64,000 nucleotides of DNA. It comes from Lunularia cruciata (lineage: Eukaryota; Streptophyta; Marchantiopsida; Lunulariales; Lunulariaceae). The position numbers and the translations under genes are program-made. The stretch covers positions 38,316,001 to 38,380,000 of the forward strand of contig OX419757.1 of the NCBI GenBank assembly GCA_948567375.1. Reading direction: 5' to 3'. Below, piece after piece: positions 47,340 through 57,905 of this stretch. Position 1 is the stretch's first letter; the number at the start of each line of letters is the position of its first letter. Below the pieces are notes generated by a model. It was given only the letters and a program-made list of their open reading frames with translations, was not told the DNA's origin and made no database searches.

Positions 47340-49020
47340 GTGGTTTTAGTAGATCCAACCATTGCTCAATCTTAACTTGTGCCCGTGTAGCTCGTAAGAT
47401 CTAAGCAATGGTATCACAAACTGCATCATGAACTTTGGTGTGCTCTCTCCTATTGCACATTGCAAAAAGTGTATTCCTTGCATGTCATATGGGGAACCAT
47501 ATGAACATTGGGCCAAAATTACTATGAGAGCTAGACATGGGAGACCCAACCTCAATCGTAGTACTGTGGTAAACTCCATGGAAGAAAAATAGAAGTTGTC
47601 AATCAAAGGTGAAGCATGGAGTCAAGCTCTAGAGCCTTTTCTCTTGTAAGAGAGGATCCTAGCTCTATCAAGTAGAGGTGCATCAATAAGGATGCTAGTA
47701 AGTATATGAGTGTGTATATGCTCATTGAGATCCATATGGAGCTTCTTAGAGTCCAAGGAAACCAAATCAATAAACTCAAGGAGTGATGAGTGTGTTGGGC
47801 TTGGCAATAAGTCATGAGCTAATTGAAGATATACCTAGATGTTATAAGTGCCTGAATCCAATGTCATGATAGGTCCCAATAAGAATGGATGGCCTGATGT
47901 AAGAACCTATCTACGACAAAAGGGACCACTAGAGCCCAAGCACCAATACATGCTAATGTTGTTATGGCCTCTTGCCCTATGAAGCCGCATCTGCCCAGGA
48001 CTATGAGGAGAGCTAATTGCTGCCTATACCACTCATATGATAGTTGTGAGAGCATGCATAGCCCTACTAGCGTGGAGAAAGTATGGTGTATAATATTTTC
48101 AAACAATTCACAAATGTGACAACAATACCAGTATAGGCAAGAAATTCCAAGCTAAATATGAGGCCCGAGGGAGATAACACTGAGTTAGAATGGAGTAGAC
48201 CAACTAGGTATTCCCCAACCTATGGAGGATGCAAGCATGGGATGTAGCATGTACTAAGGTGTTCGATATGAACAAACTACAGAAATCCTCCTATACCAAA
48301 GGAGAGCCCACAACTCCTAAAACCTAATTGGAATCTTGGTGGGAAGTAAAAGGAAATGAGGACCATGTGTGGACTCTAGACCTTGCATTTACAAGTCTGG
48401 ACTTGTAAAGTCAATGCCTCTGAGTTGAGTATGAAATTAGACACCACACAAGTGACCTCTTCCAAAGGACCCAATATATGAATGTCATCCAAGATGGATG
48501 GGAAAAGACACAATGGAAAATTTGCTGCAACCTATCATATAGCCTTGTAATGTGCTATGGCAAAGAGAGGCCTCCTAAGGGATCTCCCTACCACGTACAC
48601 TTAGCTGATGTCAACTATGAGAATTCTCTTGTGGCGGTACGATGCTATACAATAGAGGTGTCCCAATTACATAGAATACATGTACAAATGAGCTCAAGGA
48701 GGGATCTGGTTTGTAGTTGAGCAAAGGGAATGTAACCATGTTGAATGGGAGATGGTATTGAAGGCATTGGAGACATTAACTTGGACCACCATCCAATCTA
48801 GGTGAATGTCCAAGGATGTTTGAATGCACAAAATACCCATCTCGCACCCCATGGAGTAGCCATAGCAAACTGATGGGGAGACTAGAAGGAAAAGAAAAAC
48901 ATTATTGGAGCTATAAACAAATAGTGCAAAAAACCAATTGCAAAATAACATCCCCAATGGCAATGACGTGTACACATGCGGTCTCTTTGGCAAGAACGAG
49001 GAGATGAGAAGCTCCAAATT
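47340..49020 (-). pseudogene. Decayed non-LTR (LINE-type) reverse transcriptase
   Basis: Fragments in order on the minus strand match a plant non-LTR RT family known for a FPSIADDTHI-like catalytic region. They are QVNVSNAFNTIS (48694-49017), then FPSILDDIHILGP and a CKVWS-type segment around 48350-48520, then GFIGQEAITTLACIGAWALV (47864-48106). Stops and frameshifts separate all of them. No poly(A) end or target duplication could be defined. Assignment rests on the motif order as I remember the family. Confidence 0.6.
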
Positions 49021-51575
49021 AGCGAGCAGTGAAGTATGGATTGTAAAAGGATATGGTGTGTTTTATGTGACATATTCTTCTTTGTCTCAAAACTCTTGTA
49101 TAACTTGGTTACTACCGATACCCAAAACTCCTCTTGCGTAACTTTGGCTTCTTCCAATACGATTTTCTCCTTTGGTTTTCTCCTGAACTCAACGAATCAC
49201 AAATGTTAATAAAATTTCCAACCCCCATATTTAGGAGTGCAAGAAGAGAAACATTTGCCTTGGTCCCAGACATGCTATACATTCTATGATAATGTGGATG
49301 ATTATTCAACTTATCATCTATACTTGTTTATTTTTTGTGCATTTCTTTCTTAAGAATACCCTCTCCTCTCTCTTGTATACTTGTCCCTCCACTCTCAAGC
49401 CGATTTACAAAATTGCAAGTATCTTGCACACTTGTGAACTTGTCCCTCCATTCTGGAATAGATTTATAGGATTCAAGTACCTTGCACACTTCCTCTGCAT
49501 CCTATCGCCATTCATTGTCTCTTGAAACCAGTTCTCAGAATTCACAAGATAAATAGCCATGTATGAGAATGTTGTCCTCTTTTGAATTGGCTTATTTGAA
49601 GAATCAGCCAGAACCTGCTTGAAGAATCAGCTCAAACCTGCTTGAAGTGATCCGAATCCTCCAAATAATCTAGAATTTGCGGGTAGTGGTGAAACCCGTC
49701 TCCATCAACTTTTGAATTACTTATGATATAGGAACAGATTTGCTCAAAGGAGGACTAGACACTGATTTACTCCCATGAGAAAATGCCACGGTTGAGACCA
49801 TTGTTAATAGATCATGGATTCTTGATGAAATGAGCTAAGACGGTAAGTCGAGGATGAGGCTATGAGTATAGACTCAGAGTCAAAACAAACAGTGATAGAA
49901 ATAAGTAGGAGAGCAAAGATCGGAGTAGAAATAACCGAGCCTGTTGAATTGATGAGTTGTCAATTCAACGATAATCCATAATTGAAACGAGGATTTCAAT
50001 TCCTCAAAGTCTGCGCCATTTTCAACTAGCACGGTCATCTTCTATCAAGCGCGCGGACATCTTGATTTGACAAGTCTGATCGTTATGTGTTACCCGTAGC
50101 AATATTACGCGTAACTTTCAGTCAAACGAAGGGTCCTATCAACAAGAGCATTACCTTTCACGGACGATCCAAAATCTAAAGCCCTTTTCTTTCCAGGTAC
50201 CCGTAAAATTAATCATGGGTAGACCCCACTACCAGAAAAATTCCGTAAGTTTTTCAATTTAAACCCCCTAGTAATCCTGTCACTCAGCTAACTGCTTACC
50301 CACTGATTAAGGGAGAGGCATCATGCTTTTCCAGAAATTAGGCCTTTTACTACATATGCTGAGCATCCATGCACTTCGGACCTTGCTTCGATCATAGATC
50401 ATTACTTTCATTAGCTATTCCCTTCAACAGTGCTTGTTCTCTTGAATATGGATTATCGTGCGCTGCCGTTGTTTAACGTGCAACTAGAAATAGTCCGGGG
50501 TACAATTTGATTGCTCATTTGATTGTGCATGAGATGGGATGGACCTCGCAAATGGCGGTAACATATTGGCATTGCGCATGCAGCTCTAATAATAACGGTT
50601 ACTCGGAGTAGAAGTTTACAAAATTCTACGAGGATCCTGTTTCTCGGAGTGGATACCTGCTCTAGGTCGAAGACTCATCGTCTTCGTGACGCCTCAGATC
50701 TTAACTTATTGGGATCAGAAAGGCCGTTGGGAGCAATAGAACAGTTCCTGCCTACCTTCGAATCTGTCATCTGAAACTGGATTGATCGTCCTTGATCAGG
50801 GAAGCGTAGCGTCCAGTATTGTCTCTCGTGTGAAGTATGAATACCGAGCGAGTCGGAGAGAGTTGGCATGGGACGATTGAAAAGGTCACTAGCAAGATAG
50901 ACCTCCATTCATTTCAGGAAACTCACGGAAACTAAACGGGATTCCGGTACAGGGAAACTATCTGCTGAGAGCTTGCTCCCTAGATCTCCCTCCCGTTTCT
51001 GGTTCTCAATAGAATATGTTCAAGAAGTCTTTCCTTTAAAATCCAAAAAATGTGGTAATTTTCTGAAAATCAGATCCTGTCACAGATAAACATAGCAATT
51101 TGCGTTGGTAACAGACAAACAAATACAAAATATTTGGAGTGGGCGAAAATCACGAAGTGCCAATGAATTACTATCATGAAAGCACATTGCAGGGATGTCA
51201 GTAGATGATCCGGAGAAGGGTCATAGAGGTGGCTAGTTAGCAGAATTTTAGTTATGTGAACATTCAATGCACCAGCAATTGCAAGATCATCCAGATTGAC
51301 TGCGGTACTCACTGCATGTGTGCTATTGAAACCTTCATTGTTTCCTCTTCACAATATGTGTGGAGGTTTAAAGTTTACATGCCAGGAGTGCACTTCAGGC
51401 AGTCTGGATTCCCAGTCTACAAGGCGACTCACAACCAACATCTTCCTTTGGGGCGGTTGTTGGGGAACCCTTGGATTTCTCCTGCTGCTCCAGTATCTGA
51501 CTAACGAAAACACTTCAGTCCTTCAAGGTAATGACTTGGAGCTTTAAGTCGACGACAGTACGAATCTCCATCTAT
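49021..51575. other. Intergenic region between TE relics and the LRR gene
   Basis: No gene is recognised. 49021-49530 may still belong to decayed transposon sequence. A 77-codon minus-strand frame with an ATG (50675-50908) has no family match. The last few hundred bases probably include the 3' UTR of the LRR gene. Confidence 0.5.
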
Positions 51576-53549
51576 CTAAACAATGACATTAGTACCAGAG
51601 AAGTCCGAGAATTCCAGTTCTTCGAGGTCAGCATATGATGATGGAACGGTTCCTGAGAATGAATTGTTGGACATATCCAGGAATTGCAAGTACCGGAGTT
51701 TGCCGATGGAAGCAGGAAGTTTTCCCCAGAAGAAGTTGTTCGATAGATCAATGTGCCTTGGATAAAGACCAAATGTAGTTTCTTCATCAGGACCCAAGCC
51801 GCCAAAAACATCGGGCAGAGGACCCCATAGGCGATTCTCGGAAAGATCAAGGTAGAGAACTCCCCTTTCCGCTAAATTACCCTGCAAGAAAGACGCAGGG
51901 ATTTGGCCGTGGAAGAAGTTATGGTGCAAGTCCACCACTGTGAGCGAGCCAATGCTGCTATCAGCTTTGAAGGGGTTGGGTGGGAGCGTCTGGGTAAAGA
52001 AGTTGTGAGAAATGTTAAACTCGAACATCTCAGGGTAGTCGAAGGCTGCATGCGGGATAGCACCAAACAACCTGTTGGCTGAGATATCCAGCTTCTGAAT
52101 TGTGAACAGGTCCAGTAACCACTGAGGAAATTGCCCACTGAGGCTGTTGCCTGCGAGGCTCAGCTCTCTGATTCTGTACTGCAATGTGTCTTCGTCCGTG
52201 TAGGTCGATGAGAGATTACCCAACTGCCTCATGTCCCAAAGGACATTATTGGAGAGATCTAGAATTTGGACGGATGCATAGTCAAGAGGAAATCCACCGG
52301 TGAGTTTATTGTTCTGGACGTAGAGAGCGGACAAATCTTTCCCCTCGTACTTTGGAAGAGATCCAGTGAGAAAATTGAATGACAGGTCGATGGTGATCTC
52401 CCCTTGGTCAAACATCGAGGAATCAACCTTCACATTGACGAACTCCGCAGGGATTGTACCCCACAGCCTGTTGTGGCTGAAGTCGATAGTACAGTAGCTG
52501 CTCTCAGAGCACACACTCCCAAGAGCCGGGGGAATTGTGCCCCAGAAGTTATTGTTGTTGAGTTCCAATTCGACAATGCCTCTGAGGCTGCTGAGACCAG
52601 CCGGAATTTCTCCATACATCTGATTAAAGCCAATATCAAGTTCAAGGAGATTTTTGAGCTGTCCGAATTCTGCAGGAAGCCTTCCTGTCAGTCTGTTGCG
52701 TTTCAGCCTGATGGTTTGAATGCTCACCATGTTGGCCAATTCCTTAGGAAGATCACCGTTAATCTGGTTGTCAGACAGGTCCAAGTACTCGAGTTTCTTA
52801 AGGTTGCCCATAGTATTGGGAATATGTCCTGTCACGGAGTTCTTTGTTATTGTCAAGACTTGGAGGTTGGTCATACCGCCTATGGTGGATGGAAGGGGGC
52901 CAGTAAGAGAGTTTGAATCCAGCGTGATTACTTCAAGGTTGGTCAAGCTGTTGATGCAGTTGGGAAGATTACCTGTGAGAGGGAGTGACTGCAAATTCAG
53001 AGTGATGAGCTTTTTGAGATTGCAGATTGCTGCAGGAATGGAACCCATGGAAACATCAATATCCGCAGAATGACTGGAGGTTATGGACAGAAGGACGAGG
53101 TTTGAGAGTGCTCCTATCTCAGAGGGAAGTGGCCCTTCGAAAATGCAGCTTTCTAGGGTGATGGTCTTGAGACTGGTCCTATCAGTGAGAGCACTTGGAA
53201 AAGTACCGTTGAAATCTACGCTGTAGAAGTGGAGGTCATTGAGAGCTGTGAGATTGCCTAAAGCTGCCTCCCATTTTCCTGGGTTTCGTGGATTGGGGGA
53301 CAGTTGGCCAACGCTTAGACCCTTGATTTTATCATCGTTGGAGCATTTGACCCCTTGCCATTTACAACAGTTTGGGTCGTTGGCTTTCCAGTTCCTGAAT
53401 TCGTACTCGCTGGCTAGCCATCCCTCCTTGAATTGGAGGAGTGCTTGCCTGTCAACTTCACGACATTGCGCTCCATGGGTGAGTACTGGTCCGGATAGGA
53501 CGACTACGAGTAGGACGAGGAGCGCCCAGCCATTGCTGCTTTCTTTCAT
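51576..53549 (-). CDS. Secreted leucine-rich-repeat protein (LRRNT + about 20 LRRs), 657 aa
   Basis: The intronless frame starts with a signal peptide (about 1-26, WALLVLLVVVLSGPVLTHG). A plant LRRNT_2 cap follows, with the cysteine pattern C29, C61-C62, C69 and the WQGVKC motif. Residues about 98-645 form roughly 20 extracellular plant-type repeats (LxxLxLxxNxLxGxIP); well-kept ones include GNLKKLEYLDLSDNQINGDLP and GKLRYLQFLDMSNNSFSGTVP. The protein ends soon after the last repeat (SGTNVIV, stop at 51576-51578). There is no transmembrane helix, GPI-like tail or kinase. It is expected in the apoplast, as a ligand-binding or inhibitor-type LRR protein or co-receptor partner. An insertion around residues 370-470 has irregular, weaker repeats. 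A possible 5' UTR splice acceptor lies near 53610. Confidence 0.92.
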   Translation of the reverse strand: MKESSNGWALLVLLVVVLSGPVLTHGAQCREVDRQALLQFKEGWLASEYEFRNWKANDPNCCKWQGVKCSNDDKIKGLSVGQLSPNPRNPGKWEAALGNLTALNDLHFYSVDFNGTFPSALTDRTSLKTITLESCIFEGPLPSEIGALSNLVLLSITSSHSADIDVSMGSIPAAICNLKKLITLNLQSLPLTGNLPNCINSLTNLEVITLDSNSLTGPLPSTIGGMTNLQVLTITKNSVTGHIPNTMGNLKKLEYLDLSDNQINGDLPKELANMVSIQTIRLKRNRLTGRLPAEFGQLKNLLELDIGFNQMYGEIPAGLSSLRGIVELELNNNNFWGTIPPALGSVCSESSYCTIDFSHNRLWGTIPAEFVNVKVDSSMFDQGEITIDLSFNFLTGSLPKYEGKDLSALYVQNNKLTGGFPLDYASVQILDLSNNVLWDMRQLGNLSSTYTDEDTLQYRIRELSLAGNSLSGQFPQWLLDLFTIQKLDISANRLFGAIPHAAFDYPEMFEFNISHNFFTQTLPPNPFKADSSIGSLTVVDLHHNFFHGQIPASFLQGNLAERGVLYLDLSENRLWGPLPDVFGGLGPDEETTFGLYPRHIDLSNNFFWGKLPASIGKLRYLQFLDMSNNSFSGTVPSSYADLEELEFSDFSGTNVIV

Positions 53550-54974
53550 CTCGACGATGGTTCAGTTCATTCACAGTTGCAGGTGGAGAAAATGATATCT
53601 ATCACCCTGCAATTCACACAACAGTAAGAAATCAATAAACTTTTCGTACAGTCTTGCTATATTCTTTACAACTACAACTCAGAGCCGTTACTAATTTCAC
53701 AGTAGGTAAAAAATAATTCTATGGCTTTTGATTGCAAGACCTTCACCACTAAAACTGCAGCTGTCAACCCTTCAAATCCTGTTACGTAAGCAAATAGAGA
53801 TGTATATCTCAAGACTACTCGAGTGGTCATGTTTAGAGTGAAACCTTATACCGTTACAGTCGTCAAGAATCCTTCATGGCGACCTCAAGCTCAAGCCAGA
53901 CTTAGCTGAATCGTGAATCGGATTCTAAACACTCTCCAATGTGTGGAGTTTGTCTCTTCCGGCTGGCCGAATGTCAAGGACTGCCGAGCAAATGTAACTC
54001 AAATCGGGTTCTAAGAGCACGGAGCTCCTTAACCTCAAATTGAGAAATGGCGGTCCTGGTTCCACCGGAGGATTGTAGGCAGATCTGTGAAATGTGACTT
54101 GAGAAACAACGGAAAACCCTGAGCTGTATATAACCACTTCATCACATGGCACAAAAAAGTACAAGGCATGTACAGTAGTCTCAACATGCAATCTACGCAA
54201 TTCGAGCATGCTTAACAGGGTCAACATCTTCCTAAAGGTGGACCCAGGATATCACCCGCTAACGAAGGGTCAAACATTTCAACCAGACGTGACAGGCATT
54301 CAGAAAATAGCAGAGGCCGTATGAGTATCAAGCTCACGAGCTCGATACTGTAGATCGACGACATGCTATGAACGGATTTCTCAGACAATTCTCGGTGCAC
54401 AGCACGTGTTGATTACATATATTTCTATTTTTTAAATCGAACCTTAAAAAGAAGAAACCTCGACCGGCAGGTTTTTCGAATTCCATCAGCAAGGATTGGT
54501 GGCTGTTTCTACGCGGTCTCTTCTATACGTCCGAATATGTGATATTCGCTCCTGTTTATCTCGGACCTTTGTGGTCCCTTCCTTTGTGTAGATTTAATAT
54601 CTGCAACTGTTGGCGTTCGAAATGTTTTCTTGTCTAGGAAGAGCTTGGTATCTTGTACATTTAAAGGTACCGGAGAATGTAGCTCTGATTTGTTAGCGTT
54701 CTTAATTGAATTAACCATGTGGTATAACCATGTGGCAATATGCAACGATACCAGTCTCAGAAGACAATGTAGGATGGAAATTACTTCGACTCTTCTTACT
54801 GAATCGGTGTCTTAACAAAGCTAAAGAGTACACACGCGTTGTATGGTTTGCATATCTTGCCAATCGAGTCCCACACCTTCCAGATTAATTCACAACTACT
54901 ACCCTTGAAATTGGAGTCCAGTTCACTCCGTTGCGTCGGTTTTGGACGTTGTAAAGTCCAGTTTGTTCGCAGAC

Positions 54975-55030
<56 letters not shown>

Positions 55031-55863
55031 ACCTCTCATAAAAAAACCGACGGTGTAAAGTCCAGTTTGTTCGCAAGCTCAAAACTGTACTGCTCACACG
55101 AACTCTTGATGCAACATGGTCTAGTGCAAACACGACACAAAGTAGTCTAGGCATGCCAAATCAAGGTATCAAATTACCACACTTCCGAGTATGGAGAAGT
55201 TAAAGAAGAGATTCTTTCATTCCCACATAAGGCCTCCAATTGCTTCCTGTATCAGTAGCACAAATTTTGCGAATGGATCTCTAGATATTCGGCTCGTATT
55301 GTACTGTGGAGGATGATACGGTTCTTCATGATCAACTGATTTTAAGCAGTAAGCTGGCGCACAGGCCTGTACTATGAAACAACTGCACTAGTAAGACGTT
55401 GAATTGAGCAAAGTCAAACTCTGCCACGTTCTGTCCAGAATCATAATTAATCATTACTCTATACCTATGAACAATGGTTCGAGCTGTCCAAATTCTCGTC
55501 CGCAGATTTTCGTGGTGTGCCGGGACAGCGTATATATCTTTGGTATCCACTGTGCAACCTGCAATATAATAACCATGCTTTGAGCACGCAGTCTGCCCGT
55601 TTCGGTTGTCAAGACATCACTGGAAACAGTAGATAATTCTTTATAAAAATTGAAACGTCGACAAAGAAGGTTTTCGATACCAACCTTTTCCAGAGACTAG
55701 GCACTTCCCATGCCATTCCAAGAAAGGACTTTACTCCATGTCGTAACTTGAGATGTGTGTTTATTTCTTCCTTCTTATTAAACCCCTCTTATTAAACAGG
55801 CATGGCCATGGGAGCGGCATACCACCTAAAAGCACACGCCACTTCTTCTCGTGCTCCAATAAG
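53550..55863. other. Intergenic region between LRR gene and small unknown gene
   Basis: This is the divergent upstream region of the LRR gene (minus) and of the small gene at 55864 (plus), so it should hold both promoters. Short reading frames have no recognisable content. The TC microsatellite at 54976-55027 is the only distinct feature. An exon of the downstream gene may begin near 55800, after a TTATTAAACAG acceptor-like word. Confidence 0.5.
54950..55075. repeat. (TC)26 microsatellite between 22-bp direct repeats
   Basis: A pure TC run covers 54976-55027. The word TGTAAAGTCCAGTTTGTTCG(CA) occurs at 54950-54971 and again, identical, at 55054-55075, so the microsatellite lies in a 104-bp direct duplication unit. 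Confidence 0.9.
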
Positions 55864-56391
55864 ATGATCACTTATGATGTCAAAGGCCTGCCTAGTGGCA
55901 ACACTGACAGGCTGAATTCGGAGATAGAAGAATTTTACAGTCCTGGAGGGAAGAGATTCATTCACGACTGTGTAAGTTGCGCTTGCAAATATCAACTTCC
56001 TACTCTCCAAGCACTTGCACATTTGATACGAATAGGATTATATCCATATTATTGTCCAGTTGATGCGTGATTATGGCTCATTGTTTAATTGATCCTCGGT
56101 ATGGAATCTAAGAACCTCTAATTGCAGTCTACTCTTAGCACAATTGAAATCCTCAGAGACATTCTCAATCCCCAGCTTGCTGTTCATAAATTGGCTTGCT
56201 CTCACTCTCAACACATTTCCTCCAGCTTCTGTAACAAGCTGGTATCTGCTATGCGCGAATCATGCGACCTGAGCGCCTTGCCTGGGCATGGCACATCTCC
56301 ATCAAGCGGGGTCAAGATCAAGTTTGAGGTCAAAGCGAGCTGTCCCTTTCGTCCGGCGATTGTTGACGCGGATTACGAAACCTCCCATTGA
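55864..56391 (+). CDS. Hypothetical two-exon protein, 123 aa
   Basis: Exon 1 (55864-55971, 36 codons from ATG) ends at a consensus donor (TGT|GTAAGT). Exon 2 (56128-56391) starts after ATTGCAG in the same phase and ends with TGA. The product begins MITYDVKGLPSGNTDRL and ends with an SGVKIKFEVKASCPFRPAI segment. It contains six cysteines, has no signal peptide from this start, and I recognise no domain. An alternative upstream start at 55753 would add a hydrophobic stretch. Alternatively, the coding exon may begin at 55800 with further exons upstream. The splice-phase agreement argues for a real gene; expression is unproven. Confidence 0.45.
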
Positions 56392-57905
56392 CCTCCACAT
56401 GACACAGTAGTATTGAGTATCTCCTTCGCAAGTGTCACGTTGTCATCTCACATGTATGCAGTGAAGGATTCAGTAATATTTACAAGTTTTGCCAGGTCAG
56501 CTCCCAAATATCAACGACCGGCGCGAGTATCGGCTTGACTCCTAGTTTATACGAGAGATCACCAATTACATTAGATGCACACACCTGCTGCTGGCCATCG
56601 ATTGCCCGCAGTCTGAACTTGGCATCGACAAAGTGATCTGATATGTTGTTGTAATTTGGCATGATAATAACGCCTAGCGAGTGCTGTTTCTGGAGATCGC
56701 ACAGCAGTAGGGCGTAAAATTAAGTTGAAAGAAGAATCTCCAGGTGGTCAACCACCGGGGATGCAACATGGAGCCGCAGTCGCTAAGGCTAAACCATAGT
56801 GAAGTAATGGTTATGAGCAAAAGTAAGTAGGTCTTAGTTCCGGTATGTTCAAATGCTTCAGAGAAAACATTCGGCGTTTGTGCTACTGAATTGAGTGCTG
56901 GTTGCAACTCCAACTCCAACTCCAGTCCTGGTTTATCAGTGGTCTGCACAGTAGCATGCCATCATTACATGATGTCAATAGAGCTGGTTTTGGTTCGTCG
57001 AGGTGGGCACCAGTTGCTGACGTCGTATCCTACGGCTCCCATGAACAATGTTATTAGCTCTTACGGGAACTACGTTGCGCTGCAGCTTCATTACTCTAGG
57101 ACATCGAAACCAAATTACCAATTTGAATTCCAGGCACAACATTTAGCACCCCTGTTACAGAGGATAAACTTGAATGGGGCACATGTCAAGCAGCTTTGAA
57201 AAGTTTATTTGTTCTACACAAATGAAAGTCGAAATATTCTTCGGAGTTGACAAGCGTGTGGCTATTCGCTGTTAACTGACTAAAATCAAGTAAAATATTT
57301 GCACCATGTACATGTTAATGAAGATAGGCTCGAGCCACGATCCCGTATCCGTTGTGACTACATTAGACACTGGTATTCATGTGATCGTGTCGTTATGATT
57401 TTACGAACTCAATCTTCCTTGGCTGTTCAGAAACAAGAATTTGACTACACTTCAGACATTGCATCCTAGACAGACTAAAGAGTTATTATACGGGCCACCA
57501 AGCAGTCACGAAGAAGTCAAGCAGACTAATAAACTGGGCTGCGGATGTACGAAAAGTTTCACTATTATTCATTATCAGAGATCGTCCACCATGGTGCTTG
57601 TTCCATACCAGCAACTTATAATTGTCTGTAGTCATGCTTCACATGAAACGACGGATCGGTAAGGGGTGAAGGTAGGTCCCGGAATCTTATGAAGGCAATT
57701 AGTTTACCAACTTGATAGTAATTTTCAGTCAATTCTGGTCAATCGATGGTGCAGCGAAAGAAGTGAGTTCTCCACTGTCTCAATCATCCCAGATTCATAC
57801 GTTAACATAAATCATGGCATCGAAGCACCCACCAGTATGTCTAAGAGTAGAAGAGATGAATACAATAAATTACAGCGCTCATTGGTAAAATTGAATTTAC
57901 TAACT
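56392..57905. other. Convergent intergenic region next to URB1
   Basis: Nothing that I can support as a gene is present. Frames at 56480-56662 (-), 56891-57199 (+) and 57441-57662 (+) lack recognisable motifs. The small gene and URB1 converge here, so both 3' UTRs should lie in this stretch. Confidence 0.5.

Noticed and set aside
52404-52916. 170-codon plus-strand frame inside the LRR gene
   Set aside because: It lies antisense to well-conserved LRR codons. Its openness is explained by the repeat codon pattern, and it shows no domain of its own.
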